Shown: one piece after another, positions 55,206-64,000 of the stretch | How positions within the stretch are numbered: position 1 is the first letter of the stretch | Layout of the letters: each line of letters begins with the position of its first letter | NCBI GenBank assembly: GCA_030323885.1 | Contig: CM059189.1 | Coordinates: 45,825,015-45,889,014, forward strand | Source: Branchipolynoe longqiensis | Lineage: Eukaryota > Annelida > Polychaeta > Phyllodocida > Polynoidae | DNA: 64,000 bases | Direction: 5' to 3' | Notes under the pieces: generated by a model | Databases searched by the model: none | The model's input: only the letters and a program-made list of their open reading frames with translations | Told to the model about the DNA's origin: nothing | Translations under genes and position numbers: made by a program

Positions 55206-56700
55206 GACTACTACACTAGCATCTACTACAATGGTAGTATACTTGAAATTGCCATGAGTGTGCACTGTTACAAGTCGGTACAACTAAACAACCGCATTGA
55301 TCTCTTCGTAAACCAAGAGGGACTCCATCTCAGTTGATTCTCACCACATGCGTATGTGTGTCAATAACAGGGCTGGCTGAATCCAGCACCATACTGTTAG
55401 CCACAGGTAACCATGTGTAATATTTACTGGAATGCCCGGCCGTCTGAGCCCCAGAAATACCACTTACTCTTCCCAGGTGTGTTCTGACAACTGTCTGTCA
55501 GTTAACACCTGATGCCCCTCTCCAACAAACTCATAAGAAAGAAAGGGAAGACAAGTCATGCAAGATTGACAGTGAAGAACTTGTGCTTTATTGGCATCAA
55601 CTCCTGTTCACATACTAGCGACCTATTACCCTCACCTCTTACCTTCTGTCAACACAGAGTGTTGTATAGGAATCAGTGCCTACATCCCATTGAACCAGAG
55701 TCCCATGGTTGTTGCACGCAGCTCAGTTTGTATAGGAAAGGTGGAGCCTCAGCCAGACTGTCTGGGTCCCTGGCCAAGAGAAGAGTGTGTTCACTTCAAG
55801 AGTCCAGCCAGAAGTGTGTTAGTAGTGCCTGTAGCATCATATAGATCAGAGTGTCTACAATAATCAATATCAGAATGAGGCTTGTGTGGTCAGGTGGAGC
55901 AAAGGGGTGCAGGTGACTGGGCCTCCCACAACCAGCCAATCAGACACCCTCTACAGCCTGGGGGGGGATGCCCCAATGTGGGCAGCTATCACTCAATCCC
56001 GGCTGCAGGTGGTGTCCATAATGTATGCAGAGTGGCTGGGTGTGCTTGCCCATCGGCCATGTGGTAACAGCTAGTTGCAGACAGTTACAATGCATATATA
56101 TATATTAGAAATGTCCTTCTCCACTTGCACCCTTACTGGTGCTTAGAGGGAACATTTCACCAAACATTAACTGTCTCTTATATAGGAACATCTCGTCATA
56201 ATCTCGGGCACTATGTATTAACATATTTTTCACATAGGCTTATATGTCACACCGTGAGTGGGGCACCCATTGCTTTTCTGTTACATAACCTTGGTCCCCA
56301 CTCTGTCACCCGAGAATAATAATGCTCTCTGCCAATATATAAATCCGAACCGAAAATCCGGAGATTTTTACACATGGATTGTAAAAGAAAACCACACAAA
56401 AACCCTTTATCACCTTAACCAAAAAGAGACACTGTGTAGGCACGTAGACCTTGCAGTATCATGTCCAGCACCTATTCGCCCCAATCTGCAATAATTCTTT
56501 CTCATACTTCACAGCACAGACTGATCAGTGTACACCCACAATCGGGCATGATACCACACTTGGGATCTACAGTGGTCTGACTATCAGACTATCAGAATCT
56601 ACACCAATAATCGCCTACACCGTCTTACCTCTACAGCGGTCTGACTATCAGAACCTACACCAATAATTGCCTACATCTAGGTGAAGCCAGGAATTTTGAA
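55206..56700. other. Intergenic, repeat fragments
   Basis: A SINE fragment (gtgcactgttacaagtcggt) lies at about 55245-55280. A tandem duplication of about 67 bp with 'tctgactatcagaacctacaccaata' occupies 56575-56682. Open frames at 55512-55863 overlap in two frames and are not convincing. Confidence 0.4.
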
Positions 56701-56708
56701 GCACAGCT

Positions 56709-56900
56709 AAAGCTAAGATTCCTTATATGCCACATGCGGCATCCGAATGCGACTGCGCCAACAATTTGAAAAGCATGTAAATGAATAGTGGTGCTTCCAT
56801 ACGTCGGAATGCGAATACGAACAGGAATGCGAATGCGACAAATGGATCGACCCATGGACCGATTGGTGCAAATGCGAATGTGAATACTGCTGCATTTGGC
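56709..56900. mobile_element. Partial copy of the 'aaagctaagattcctta' MITE
   Basis: Shares the left end and the cgaatgcgaatgcg repeats of the complete element at 61287-61681; the right end is absent or decayed. Confidence 0.5.
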
Positions 56901-57043
56901 AAAGAAAACAATAGTAACTTTGATCTTCTTTCACAAATTTGGAGTAAACACCCCAAAAAATGTCATAGGTAACTTTTTTGGTGTCTTTTTTTTGTTTAAC
57001 CATATCCCAACACAAAATGTAAACATCGGCTATTGGTGGTTGG

Positions 57044-57165
57044 TGTAATGTATTGAAAGCAGGCGAACACCTCAACGTCCAGTATGTGAGTGTCTTTATT
57101 TACTTCCAACCTGTGACGTCATCCCCTCGAGTCACAAGCTATACGCACTGTACGTATACCTTACA
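57044..57165 (-). mobile_element. 3' LTR of a Ty3/gypsy element
   Basis: On the minus strand the 122-bp segment begins TGTAAGGTATACG and ends CAATACATTACA. It is preceded by a purine-rich tract (about 57166-57178, a G7 run then aaga). It contains a tgacgtca motif and an AATAAA signal. No second LTR is found to the right of 59562. Confidence 0.6.
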
Positions 57166-57475
57166 TCTTCCCCCCCTTTTTTTAAATTTTTATTTTTTTT
57201 ATTGTTACATCGAAGGATATTTACCGTGGTGACTCGGGGGGCACATATGTATATATATAGTACAATATTATCATATGGTATCGAAAGTAGGCAGACACAA
57301 ATTCACATAGCAGATCAGGAACATAGTGAACCAGGAACATATAAAAATGGATGAACTTGTAACCAAGCTTAATTGATATGTGAGTATTTCAATATATATA
57401 TATATATATTTGGGGGGAACACACACAACTATGGTGGGATAATTATTTTGCTTACATTGTAATAACCATCTTGAA

Positions 57476-58610
57476 TTAGGTGTATGCGTGTTCCGTTATC
57501 CCTAGTCTCTTCGGCGGACGTGAGATATGCCCACTGTGAGTCGTGTATGTGGTAGGTGTAATGTTTGGGGATATGTGTTTCTTTGAGAGCGATGACTGTT
57601 TATTCTGGGTGTTATTTTGTGGTGCAATGTCATGCCCGGGCTTGTAGGACGGGACATGAGGTGTGGGCACCTGAAACATGTGAACCCTGTTCCTGTGTAA
57701 TGTCCTCCCTGCACAGTTCTCAATTACATAGTCTTTTCGGTTCTGCTTGGTTGTATGTGTTACTGTGCCAGCCCTCCATTTGCCCTCATGTGTTTTGTAT
57801 TTGATGTGATCATCTACCCTTAGCTCTTGTTTGTCTTTCCCAGCCCTTTTGTCATAATAGTATTTTTGCCGCTCCTGTAGTTTGGCAATGCTTTCTGTCT
57901 TGGATGTCTGAACCTGTGGGTGCAATCGGTCTGTAGTGATGGGTATTTTAGAACGAAGATGACGACTCATGAGCGGTTGAGCTGGAGAGGCATTCATTAG
58001 CCTCAAAGGGGTATTACGGTAGTTTAATAAGTATAGGTTGAAATCCTGATCATTTTCTCCCGCTTTTTTCATCATTTTCTTTATTGTCTGCACGTAACGT
58101 TCTATCTGACCATTACTTTTAGGATAATATGGGCTAGAAACGATGTGGTTGAATTTATATTTGTTTACAGAAACCTTGAACTCGTTGCTAGCAAACAGTG
58201 GTCCATTGTCAGAGATTAGGACGGTTGGTATGCCATAGCATCCAAAAATCTCTTTTAGAGCCTTAATGATAGTATTTGATATTGTGAGAACAAGTTCAAC
58301 CACCTCAGGAAATTTAGAGTAATAATCTACCAGAATGAGATATGTTTTATTTTGATATTCAAATAAATCCACCCCCACTTTACAGAAAGGTATGTCAGGT
58401 ATGTCATGAGGGGTCATGGGTTCAGCACTAAGTGAATTCCTATAATTTTGGCACGTGCTACACCGGGATATCAAATCTTCGATTTGAGTGTTCATTCCAG
58501 GCCAAAATACAGTGTCCCTCGCTAGCTGTTTACACTTTATCATTCCTAAATGGGTTTCATGTAGTATGTTCAACATTTCCTTCTATAACCCAGAAGGTAT
58601 AACTAATTGT
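57476..58610 (-). pseudogene. Ty3/gypsy integrase
   Basis: Inserts retroelement DNA. From the ATG at 58576 the frame is open for 366 codons. It has the HHCC zinc-binding domain (ETHLGMIKCK, then RCSTCQN), the catalytic core with Asp in KVGVDLFEY, Asp in LISDNGPLFASN and Glu in NGQIERYVQTIKK, and a C-terminal GPY/F-like region. In-frame sequence upstream of the ATG (AQLVIPSG) continues the family but is cut by a TAG near 58584, so the native start of the processed protein is lost. The C-terminal tail is Thr/Ser/His-rich. Confidence 0.85.
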
Positions 58611-58683
58611 GCTCCCTTGAATATCATACCGTCTTTGCTAACCAGGTCGTCCTTGTATGTAAAAAACGGTTTTGCACAGGATT

Positions 58684-59562
58684 TCACCAAGGTATTTCTA
58701 CCTGTAAAGTTATTTGCTCATCTACATCATAGTATTTCAATACAGGTGCTGTTACTAACAGATTCTTAAGAGTCTTAAATGCATGTTCCTGTTCATGTTG
58801 CCAAAACCACACAATATTTTTAGCAAGGATTTTGCTTAACGGTTTGGAAATGTTTGACAGTTTTGGGATGAATTTTCCAACATACACTACCATGCCCAAA
58901 AAACGCTGAACAGCAGCCTTGTCAGTTGGGGTGGGCATGTCGATAATAGCCCGGATGCGGTCCTCAGTGGGTTTTAATCTGGATTGGGTTAATGTGTGTC
59001 CTACATAGTTCACCTCGGTTTTGCAAATGACAGATTTCTTTGGGTTGAGGCGCAGGTTAGCCTCACGAGCCCGTTTAAACACATTTTCTAAATTGGTATT
59101 GTCAGTCTGTAGCAATTTATCGCGTAGTTTTGCGTCCTTTACACCGCACACCAACCTGTCGCATATCAACGCGTCTTCCATCGCCGCGTAATCACAGTAC
59201 GACACCCTGTGCTTCAGCTCCCTAATATAAGTATCCATGGTTTCCGACGTCTGATTGAACGAGTTGAACTCATAACGAACGACTGTGATGTTGGTCTTAC
59301 CAACACAATAATCCTCGAATAGGTTGATGAGATGGTATATCTTGTCTTTTTGTGATTCTGGTATTTTCAAAGTGAGGTGTAGTTTCTGGGCCTCTTGTCC
59401 AGCTATGTGTAGGAAAAAGCAGCACTGTATTTTCTCTGTCTTGTTTGCAGCACCCGATGCGATACTATAAATGGTGTATGCGTGATGCCAAGCCCTCCAA
59501 TTCATGGCCAAATTCCCCTCCAAGTTTAATGGCAGCGGTGGTTTCAAACCTGATAAAGCCAT
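58684..59562 (-). pseudogene. Gag fused in frame to the end of reverse transcriptase (Ty3/gypsy)
   Basis: 292 codons from the ATG at 59562. Residues 1 to about 165 are Gag-like (WRAWHHAYTIYSIASG, DTYIRELKHRVSYCDYA, then LICDRLVCGVKD). From about residue 172 it becomes reverse-transcriptase thumb and connection (NLRLNPKKSVICKTEVNYVG, QRFLGMVVYVGKFIP, FKTLKNLLVTAPVLKYYD). The nucleocapsid, protease and RT catalytic core are deleted. The junction is seamless at a 'REANLRLNP' site. It ends near 58684, where RNase H is also deleted and integrase sequence begins. Confidence 0.8.
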
Positions 59563-60204
59563 TGTTCACTCTGGGGTATGGAAAGTCCAGACTCACAAAT
59601 TCCACTAGGTGGCGTGCCTGAGGTGTGTGTGCACGCTGGTAGTTGTACCATTCCCCACCAGATGGCGTCGAGGTGGGTCAAGTCTGGCGCCTATACCTGC
59701 TCTCCCTACTCACTATCTTGATGAACTGAATATGGATGGTGCATGTACAAGTGCGGTACAGGACTGCAGTAATGGAGGAGTGTCTTTGTGTGTGTGTGTG
59801 GAGGGTGGGGGGTAGTGAACATGGGAATGAAAAATGTGTAGATCTATCCTCCCCTCTTTTTTTTTCTTGTAGATTTATACTGCCTATCATGGATAAGTCT
59901 GAATAGACTTGTTTTCACCATTAGACAGTTTGTCGACAGAAAGCCCAAGTCTACACTTTTACCGACCCAAGGGATATTTAACCTCCCACACCCCATAGAC
60001 ATGGTATGAGAGCAACTGGCCTTTGATGACGCTGTAAGTTATACACAGCGGTGGAAATCAAAACTGGCAGAGGTGGGGGCACGGGGAATCAAATCACCCA
60101 ACATCAGATTAGGAGTCCGACCTAGAAAAAAGTCAGACACTATAACCACTCCGCCACAGAGAACTATGTCGCCTTACAATAATTGTACTCACATACTTGA
60201 AATA
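59563..60204. other. Intergenic
   Basis: No 5' LTR matching 57044-57165 is seen, so the Ty3/gypsy element is 5' truncated. A tRNA-like stretch with weak A and B boxes may lie around 60050-60165 (minus strand), but pairing is poor. No gene. Confidence 0.35.
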
Positions 60205-60372
60205 CAGTGAAACCCAATTATAACGTGATCATTGGGTTTAAGAAAAAGGAATACAAGCAGGGTTGGGCTCAATTTAATAAGCTACCTTTGTATTAAATAA
60301 TGCTGGGTCCAATGAATGACATTATATCCGGATTCACGCAAGTTCGGTGCGCGTCAAATCGGTATTTCACTG
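60205..60372. mobile_element. Tc1/mariner-type MITE, CAGTGAAACC ends
   Basis: TA|CAGTGAAACCC at the left and TATTTCACTG|TA at the right, with TA duplication. The interior is 168 bp and non-coding. Confidence 0.6.
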
Positions 60373-61286
60373 TATTCAATGTTTGTTCAGGTTAGGAACA
60401 AGCAGTAAAATGCGATATCGAATAAACAATTTTTTTTAAACCACTGTATTTAGATATAGGACTGATTAATCACCTAGAAGAGTTCAGATGCAAAACCCCA
60501 TAAACGCCAATCCAAGAATAGGTTGGTTGTTGGAGTTTTACGTCCGGGAAACATTTAAGGTCATATCAGGACGGGCCAAGAATTGAGATAAACATTGAAA
60601 TCAAACCTACAAAAAGTTCTTTTTCGCTACATTCCTATTTTGTTGTTCATTGCTCCATAATCATTTCATTAAAAGAAAAGTGATTTAGTGAGAATTAAAA
60701 TTACCTTCCCATCAAAATATTTTATTTGAATTAAAATTGTGGATTGGTGATTACTGGGTTTTGCACTTGGACCTTTCATATATATATATATACATAATCA
60801 ATCAATCAATTGTTCCGTCCTCTATTAAAGGGTTGGATGCAATGGTTCTCCACTTGTCCCGATGGTGTGCTGTTCTGATAGACTGTGCATAATTCAAGCC
60901 TGTCGACTGTGAAATATTTGTAAACCATGATGTTCTTGGTCTCCCTCTCCCTCTGCTGCCATTCATCGTTTATATAATGTATTTCGGTTACTGTTTGAAA
61001 GATTATTTTACAGACGTGGAATGGAACAACATCTTTCGCTGTCACGTTCGGTTCAAGGCTTCTTCGAGTGTTTTGAAGTTCAGGCAGATCACAAGGCTGG
61101 CTTCAGGGAGTAGGGGATGGGCGTGGACCCCCTGAGGGTGTGGATGTTGGAGTATACACACACCGCGTCCAAAAACCAGGCTAAGTGGGGCGAGGGAGGC
61201 TGAGGTGGTGAGATAGTGGGAGTGGGGGATGGGGTTCGAGTTAGAGGGGAACGGGTGTGGGGATTGGGGAGGGGTTTGGGATAGGT
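60373..61286. other. Intergenic with SINE fragment
   Basis: 60527-60575 matches the SINE tail region in reverse (gttttacgtccgggaaacat, ggtcatatcaggacggg). A TA microsatellite and an 'aatc' tetramer repeat lie at 60775-60812. No gene. Confidence 0.4.
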
Positions 61287-61681
61287 TAAAGCTAAGATTC
61301 CTTACACGCGGTATGCGGTATGCGAATGCGAATGGGGCAAAAAATCGGAAAGCATCTAAGTCAATGGGGGTGATTCCTTACGTCCGAATGCGAATGCGAA
61401 TGCGAATGCGAATGCAGCAACTCGATCGGTCCCTGTAGCGATCGGTGCGGCATGCGGCATGCGGCATGCGGCATGCGGTATGCGAATAGAACCGTCAGTA
61501 GCACTTGCCCATTAGTTTTAGACGAGGAGAGTCGACTGCGCATTACGGAACGGTTACACACAAGGGTGCTGAGTGGAAACATATGGTAGTGGTGGGGGTG
61601 GGGAGACGCTTGCAGCTTACCGCATAGAAGGAATCCTCCCATTCGCATACCGCATACCACATATAAGGAATCTTAGCTTTA
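61287..61681. mobile_element. MITE with TAAAGCTAAGATTCCTTA ends
   Basis: Left end taaagctaagattccttac and inverted right end ataaggaatcttagcttta. Near both ends are cgcatac/gcatgcgg words, and the interior has tandem cgaatg (61388-61414) and gcggcat (61447-61481) repeats. It is a non-autonomous element; a partial copy is at 56709. Confidence 0.7.
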
Positions 61682-62160
61682 GTGTTGGGGATAGGGGAGG
61701 TGTTGGGGGTAGTAGGGGTGGGGTTGGTGGGAATGTGGCGGGAGGATTTGAAAGTGTGGGGGTGAGGTGGGTCGGATCGGGTTAGGATGCAGGTCTTGTG
61801 TGTGTGTGTGTGAGGATGGGGGTTGGGAAGCGGTTGGCAGTTGAGTTGGGGTGGCAGTGGGGTTGGGGTGGGAGGGTTTGTAAGTATGTGGATGGGGTAG
61901 GATGGGAAGGTGGGTAGTTGGTTGCGTGAGTGTGGGGTAGGATGCTGTGTGTGTGAGGAGAGTGTGGGTAGGTGGGTGAGGGTGGGACGGGAGGGTGGGT
62001 GGGTAGGAAGCGATGTGGGTAAGTGGATGGGTGGGATGGGAGGGTGGGTGGGTGGGTGGGAAGCGATGTGGGTAGGTGGATGGGTGGTATGGGAGTGTGG
62101 GAGTGGGAGGAGTGTGTAGTAGGTGGGTGTGGGTGGGATGGGAGGGGGAGTAGGTATGTG
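61682..62160. repeat. G-rich GGGTGGG/GGTGGGTA simple sequence
   Basis: About 480 bp of imperfect gggtggg, gtgggt and ggatggg words with a clear G/C strand bias (G and T on the plus strand). Plus-strand G-runs could form quadruplexes. The long minus-strand proline/threonine/histidine frames are repeat by-products. Confidence 0.7.
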
Positions 62161-62384
62161 GGTTAAAGCTGCGAACACACTGGATGCGGACATCATGCGG
62201 TTCTCGCGCGGGCGTCACGTGGAATAAATCGAAATGTATGTAACAAAGAGAAGCCAAACATACTGGCGTGGGCAGTTTTCACGCGGTTCTTGCGCGGGCG
62301 TCGCACGGATGGATAGAATCGCTTTTGGAGTGATTTTTGCCGCTTGATGCATGGTGCCGCTTGGCTTTTGACTGACTTTGCCTG

Positions 62385-62660
62385 ACTTTTCACGGCTTTG
62401 CCTGACTTTTCCCGACTTTGTCTGACTTTTCCCGTCTTTTCCCCACTTGACTTTACCCGACTTGACTTTACCCGACTTGACTTTGCATGACTTGACTTTA
62501 CACAACTTGACTTTACACAACTTGACTTTACATGACCTGACTTTGCACGACTTGACTTTACACAACTTGACTCTAGATGACCTGACTTTACCTGACAAGT
62601 CAAGTCGGGTAAAGTGAGGTCGGATAAAGTGAGGTCGGGTAAAGTGAGGTCGGGTAGAGT
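62385..62660. repeat. ~15-bp 'cttgactttaccga' minisatellite
   Basis: About 15 imperfect units of cttgactttacacaa/ctgacttttcccga, followed by the inverse type gtcgggtaaagtgag. It lies inside the 62171-63300 element. Confidence 0.7.
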
Positions 62661-62676
62661 GAGGTCGGGTAATATA

Positions 62677-63256
62677 TATATGGGTCATTCTTTGAAACTG
62701 GGCACCACATATTTGGTTTCCACATTACGATGCTGATAATTTGTTTGTTGTTTTATTGATTGCAAGTCAAATACTTATTGTATCCTCTGTGTATTAAGTA
62801 TGTTACCAATAGTACATTTATTGAAACTATCCCAAGAAAGAAATTAAAAGTTTACTTATTTGATGTTGTGCTAAAGTGAAAAAGTGAAAATTTACATATT
62901 TACACTATGGATGTGGCCAAACCTTTTTTCAACTTATTTTTAAACTTTTTTCTTGTAAGTCATAACCTTGTCTGATTAAGAGTAATCAATAAAATCTTGT
63001 TTGACTATGTTTTATATGTTAAAATGAGGTTCTGGATGTGTCTTTGATTTTCATGTTACATGAGTGATATTAATGTATTGCTCAATTTGTATAAGATCTA
63101 ATTCAAGAAGTGAAATTAATTTTTTTCAACTCTGACATATGCACAACATGCAAACCTTCATAGGACATTGAATTAGGCTATTATTTGGAAGGTTTTTTGT
63201 TATTATTTGGTTTCCATGTCACACTTTCGTGCCCAGTTTTAAAGAATGACCTATAT
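62677..63256. mobile_element. Non-autonomous transposon, GGGTCATTCT ends, nested
   Basis: Inverted ends ATATGGGTCATTCTTTGAAACTGG and CCCAGTTTTAAAGAATGACCTATAT, related to the element at 38067-38879. The interior is AT-rich and non-coding. Confidence 0.65.
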
Positions 63257-63599
63257 GTATAGCTTTTTTGCCGCGTGCCAGAAGCATCCAGTGTGTTCGC
63301 TATTTTCGAGTGAGAACTTCATGCCGCCCACCTGTACTTGCCACCCGCGCGACGCACGCATCCTATCTGTCCATAGCTTAAGGCAGACTACCAAATGGCC
63401 AAATAGATCTAAGTAGGGGTCCTGGATCATATGTGGGGTCTTGTGATTTCGATCCCAACAGAGTCAAACACAACGTCTTATAACATTGATACTTGTTGCT
63501 ATCTGATTGATTGATTGGTAGGTGTTTGCTTAACACCATGCCGGCAGCAAAGGCCATATTCGCGTCGAGAAGAATGTGTTCAACTTGTATTATGTTGTA

Positions 63600-63777
63600 C
63601 AGTAAAACCTCTCTAAATCGACCGACCATGGGACCGAATGTAGGCGGTTCATTTAGGGAGGTGATCGGTTTAGGGAGTTCAAATATCCTTACAATGATAT
63701 TGGTGGGACCCCAAAAAAGTAATCGATATAGGGGAGTGGTCGATCTGTGGAGGTGGTCGGTTAGAGAGGTTTCACTG
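63600..63777. mobile_element. Tc1/mariner-type MITE, CAGTAAAACC ends
   Basis: TA duplication (63598-63599, 63778-63779), ends CAGTAAAACCTCTCTAAATCG and inverse GGTTAGAGAGGTTTCACTG. The same family as 7874-8068, in opposite orientation, judged by the shared 'gtggtcgatctgtggaggtggtc' type interior. Confidence 0.75.
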
Positions 63778-64000
63778 TATTAGTATTCAACCACTGTATT
63801 TACATCTAATATAAAAGCATGAAATCTGATATGTGTCAAAAGACACATCTTAAAGTTGCATAGTCCGATGGTTTTGAATTTCTGTATTTTTTCTGCGATA
63901 AATATAGTAGATCGATCACTAGTATCTACTTTACATTGGTTCAAAGTTACTTTTATTTTAAATGGTAAACTTTTGAGATATCTTGAGTGCAAACATAAAA
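63778..64000. other. Fragment of the GCATAGTCC-type repeat
   Basis: Starts near 63848 with cttaaagttgcatagtccgatgg, matching the left end of the MITE at 46579. It continues to the window edge, so its other end is not visible. Confidence 0.45.

Larger units (their letters stand above)
62171..63300. mobile_element. MITE interrupted by a second transposon
   Basis: Left end gcgaacacactggatgc is exactly inverted at 63284-63300. Both ends have gcgcggg and gacgc words nearby, and TTAAAGCT/AGCTTAA may extend the ends to about 62163 and 63381. The interior carries a 'cttgactttac' minisatellite and the nested element 62677-63256. Confidence 0.6.

Noticed and set aside
61543..62257. Two overlapping 190-217-codon Pro/Thr/His-rich frames
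   Set aside because: They read across a G/T-rich simple sequence and a MITE; composition explains the lack of stops.

Overview
This is a repeat-dense, gene-poor stretch of an animal nuclear genome. No complete ordinary host gene is visible. The evidence is tRNA-derived SINEs, several MITE families, Ty3/gypsy and Ngaro-type retroelements, satellites, a 500-base N gap and, dominating the window, a Maverick/Polinton. The element mix suggests a marine invertebrate, possibly a mollusc, but nothing fixes the species.

Layout. 1-9.8 kb: MITEs, SINEs, AT-rich simple sequence and an LTR (8161-8503) with a polypurine tract. 9.8-12.44 kb: a broken leftward gene of unrecognised family (zinc-finger-like motif, RG/GK-rich tail, in-frame Pro/Ala-rich extension after a TAG). 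12467-31933: a 19.5-kb Polinton with terminal inverted repeats (TIRs) of about 720 bp. Its leftward genes are, from the right, an acidic nuclear-like protein spliced to a module followed by a PC4-like ORF, protein-primed DNA polymerase B, a zinc-ribbon protein, packaging ATPase, a basic structural protein, chromodomain integrase, minor capsid protein, core protein, major capsid protein (MCP), adenovirus-type protease and a basic accessory protein. Two small rightward ORFs lie near the right end. Several core genes (polymerase, MCP, minor capsid, core, integrase) carry stops or frameshifts, so the copy as written is a fossil, or the sequence has uncorrected indels as well as true stops. A divergent control region holds a TATA box and three regularly spaced 17-bp palindromes.

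31.9-44.6 kb: a rearranged mosaic: a large inverted repeat whose right copy preserves what looks like the empty Polinton target, a LINE fragment, a 5'-truncated Ngaro-type element with its split direct repeats, a GGGTCA-ended transposon, a 23-bp GC-rich minisatellite split by a Ginger1-like MITE, and the N gap. 44.6-64 kb: MITEs, a frameshifted coding remnant (46.93-47.3 kb), a 28-bp satellite with higher-order structure, a 57-bp minisatellite, tRNA-like repeats, a deleted Ty3/gypsy element (57.0-59.6 kb) and nested MITEs.

In a working Polinton the polymerase copies the linear DNA from a terminal protein, the integrase inserts it, and the capsid proteins, protease and ATPase would build and fill a virion. 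Here several of those genes are interrupted.
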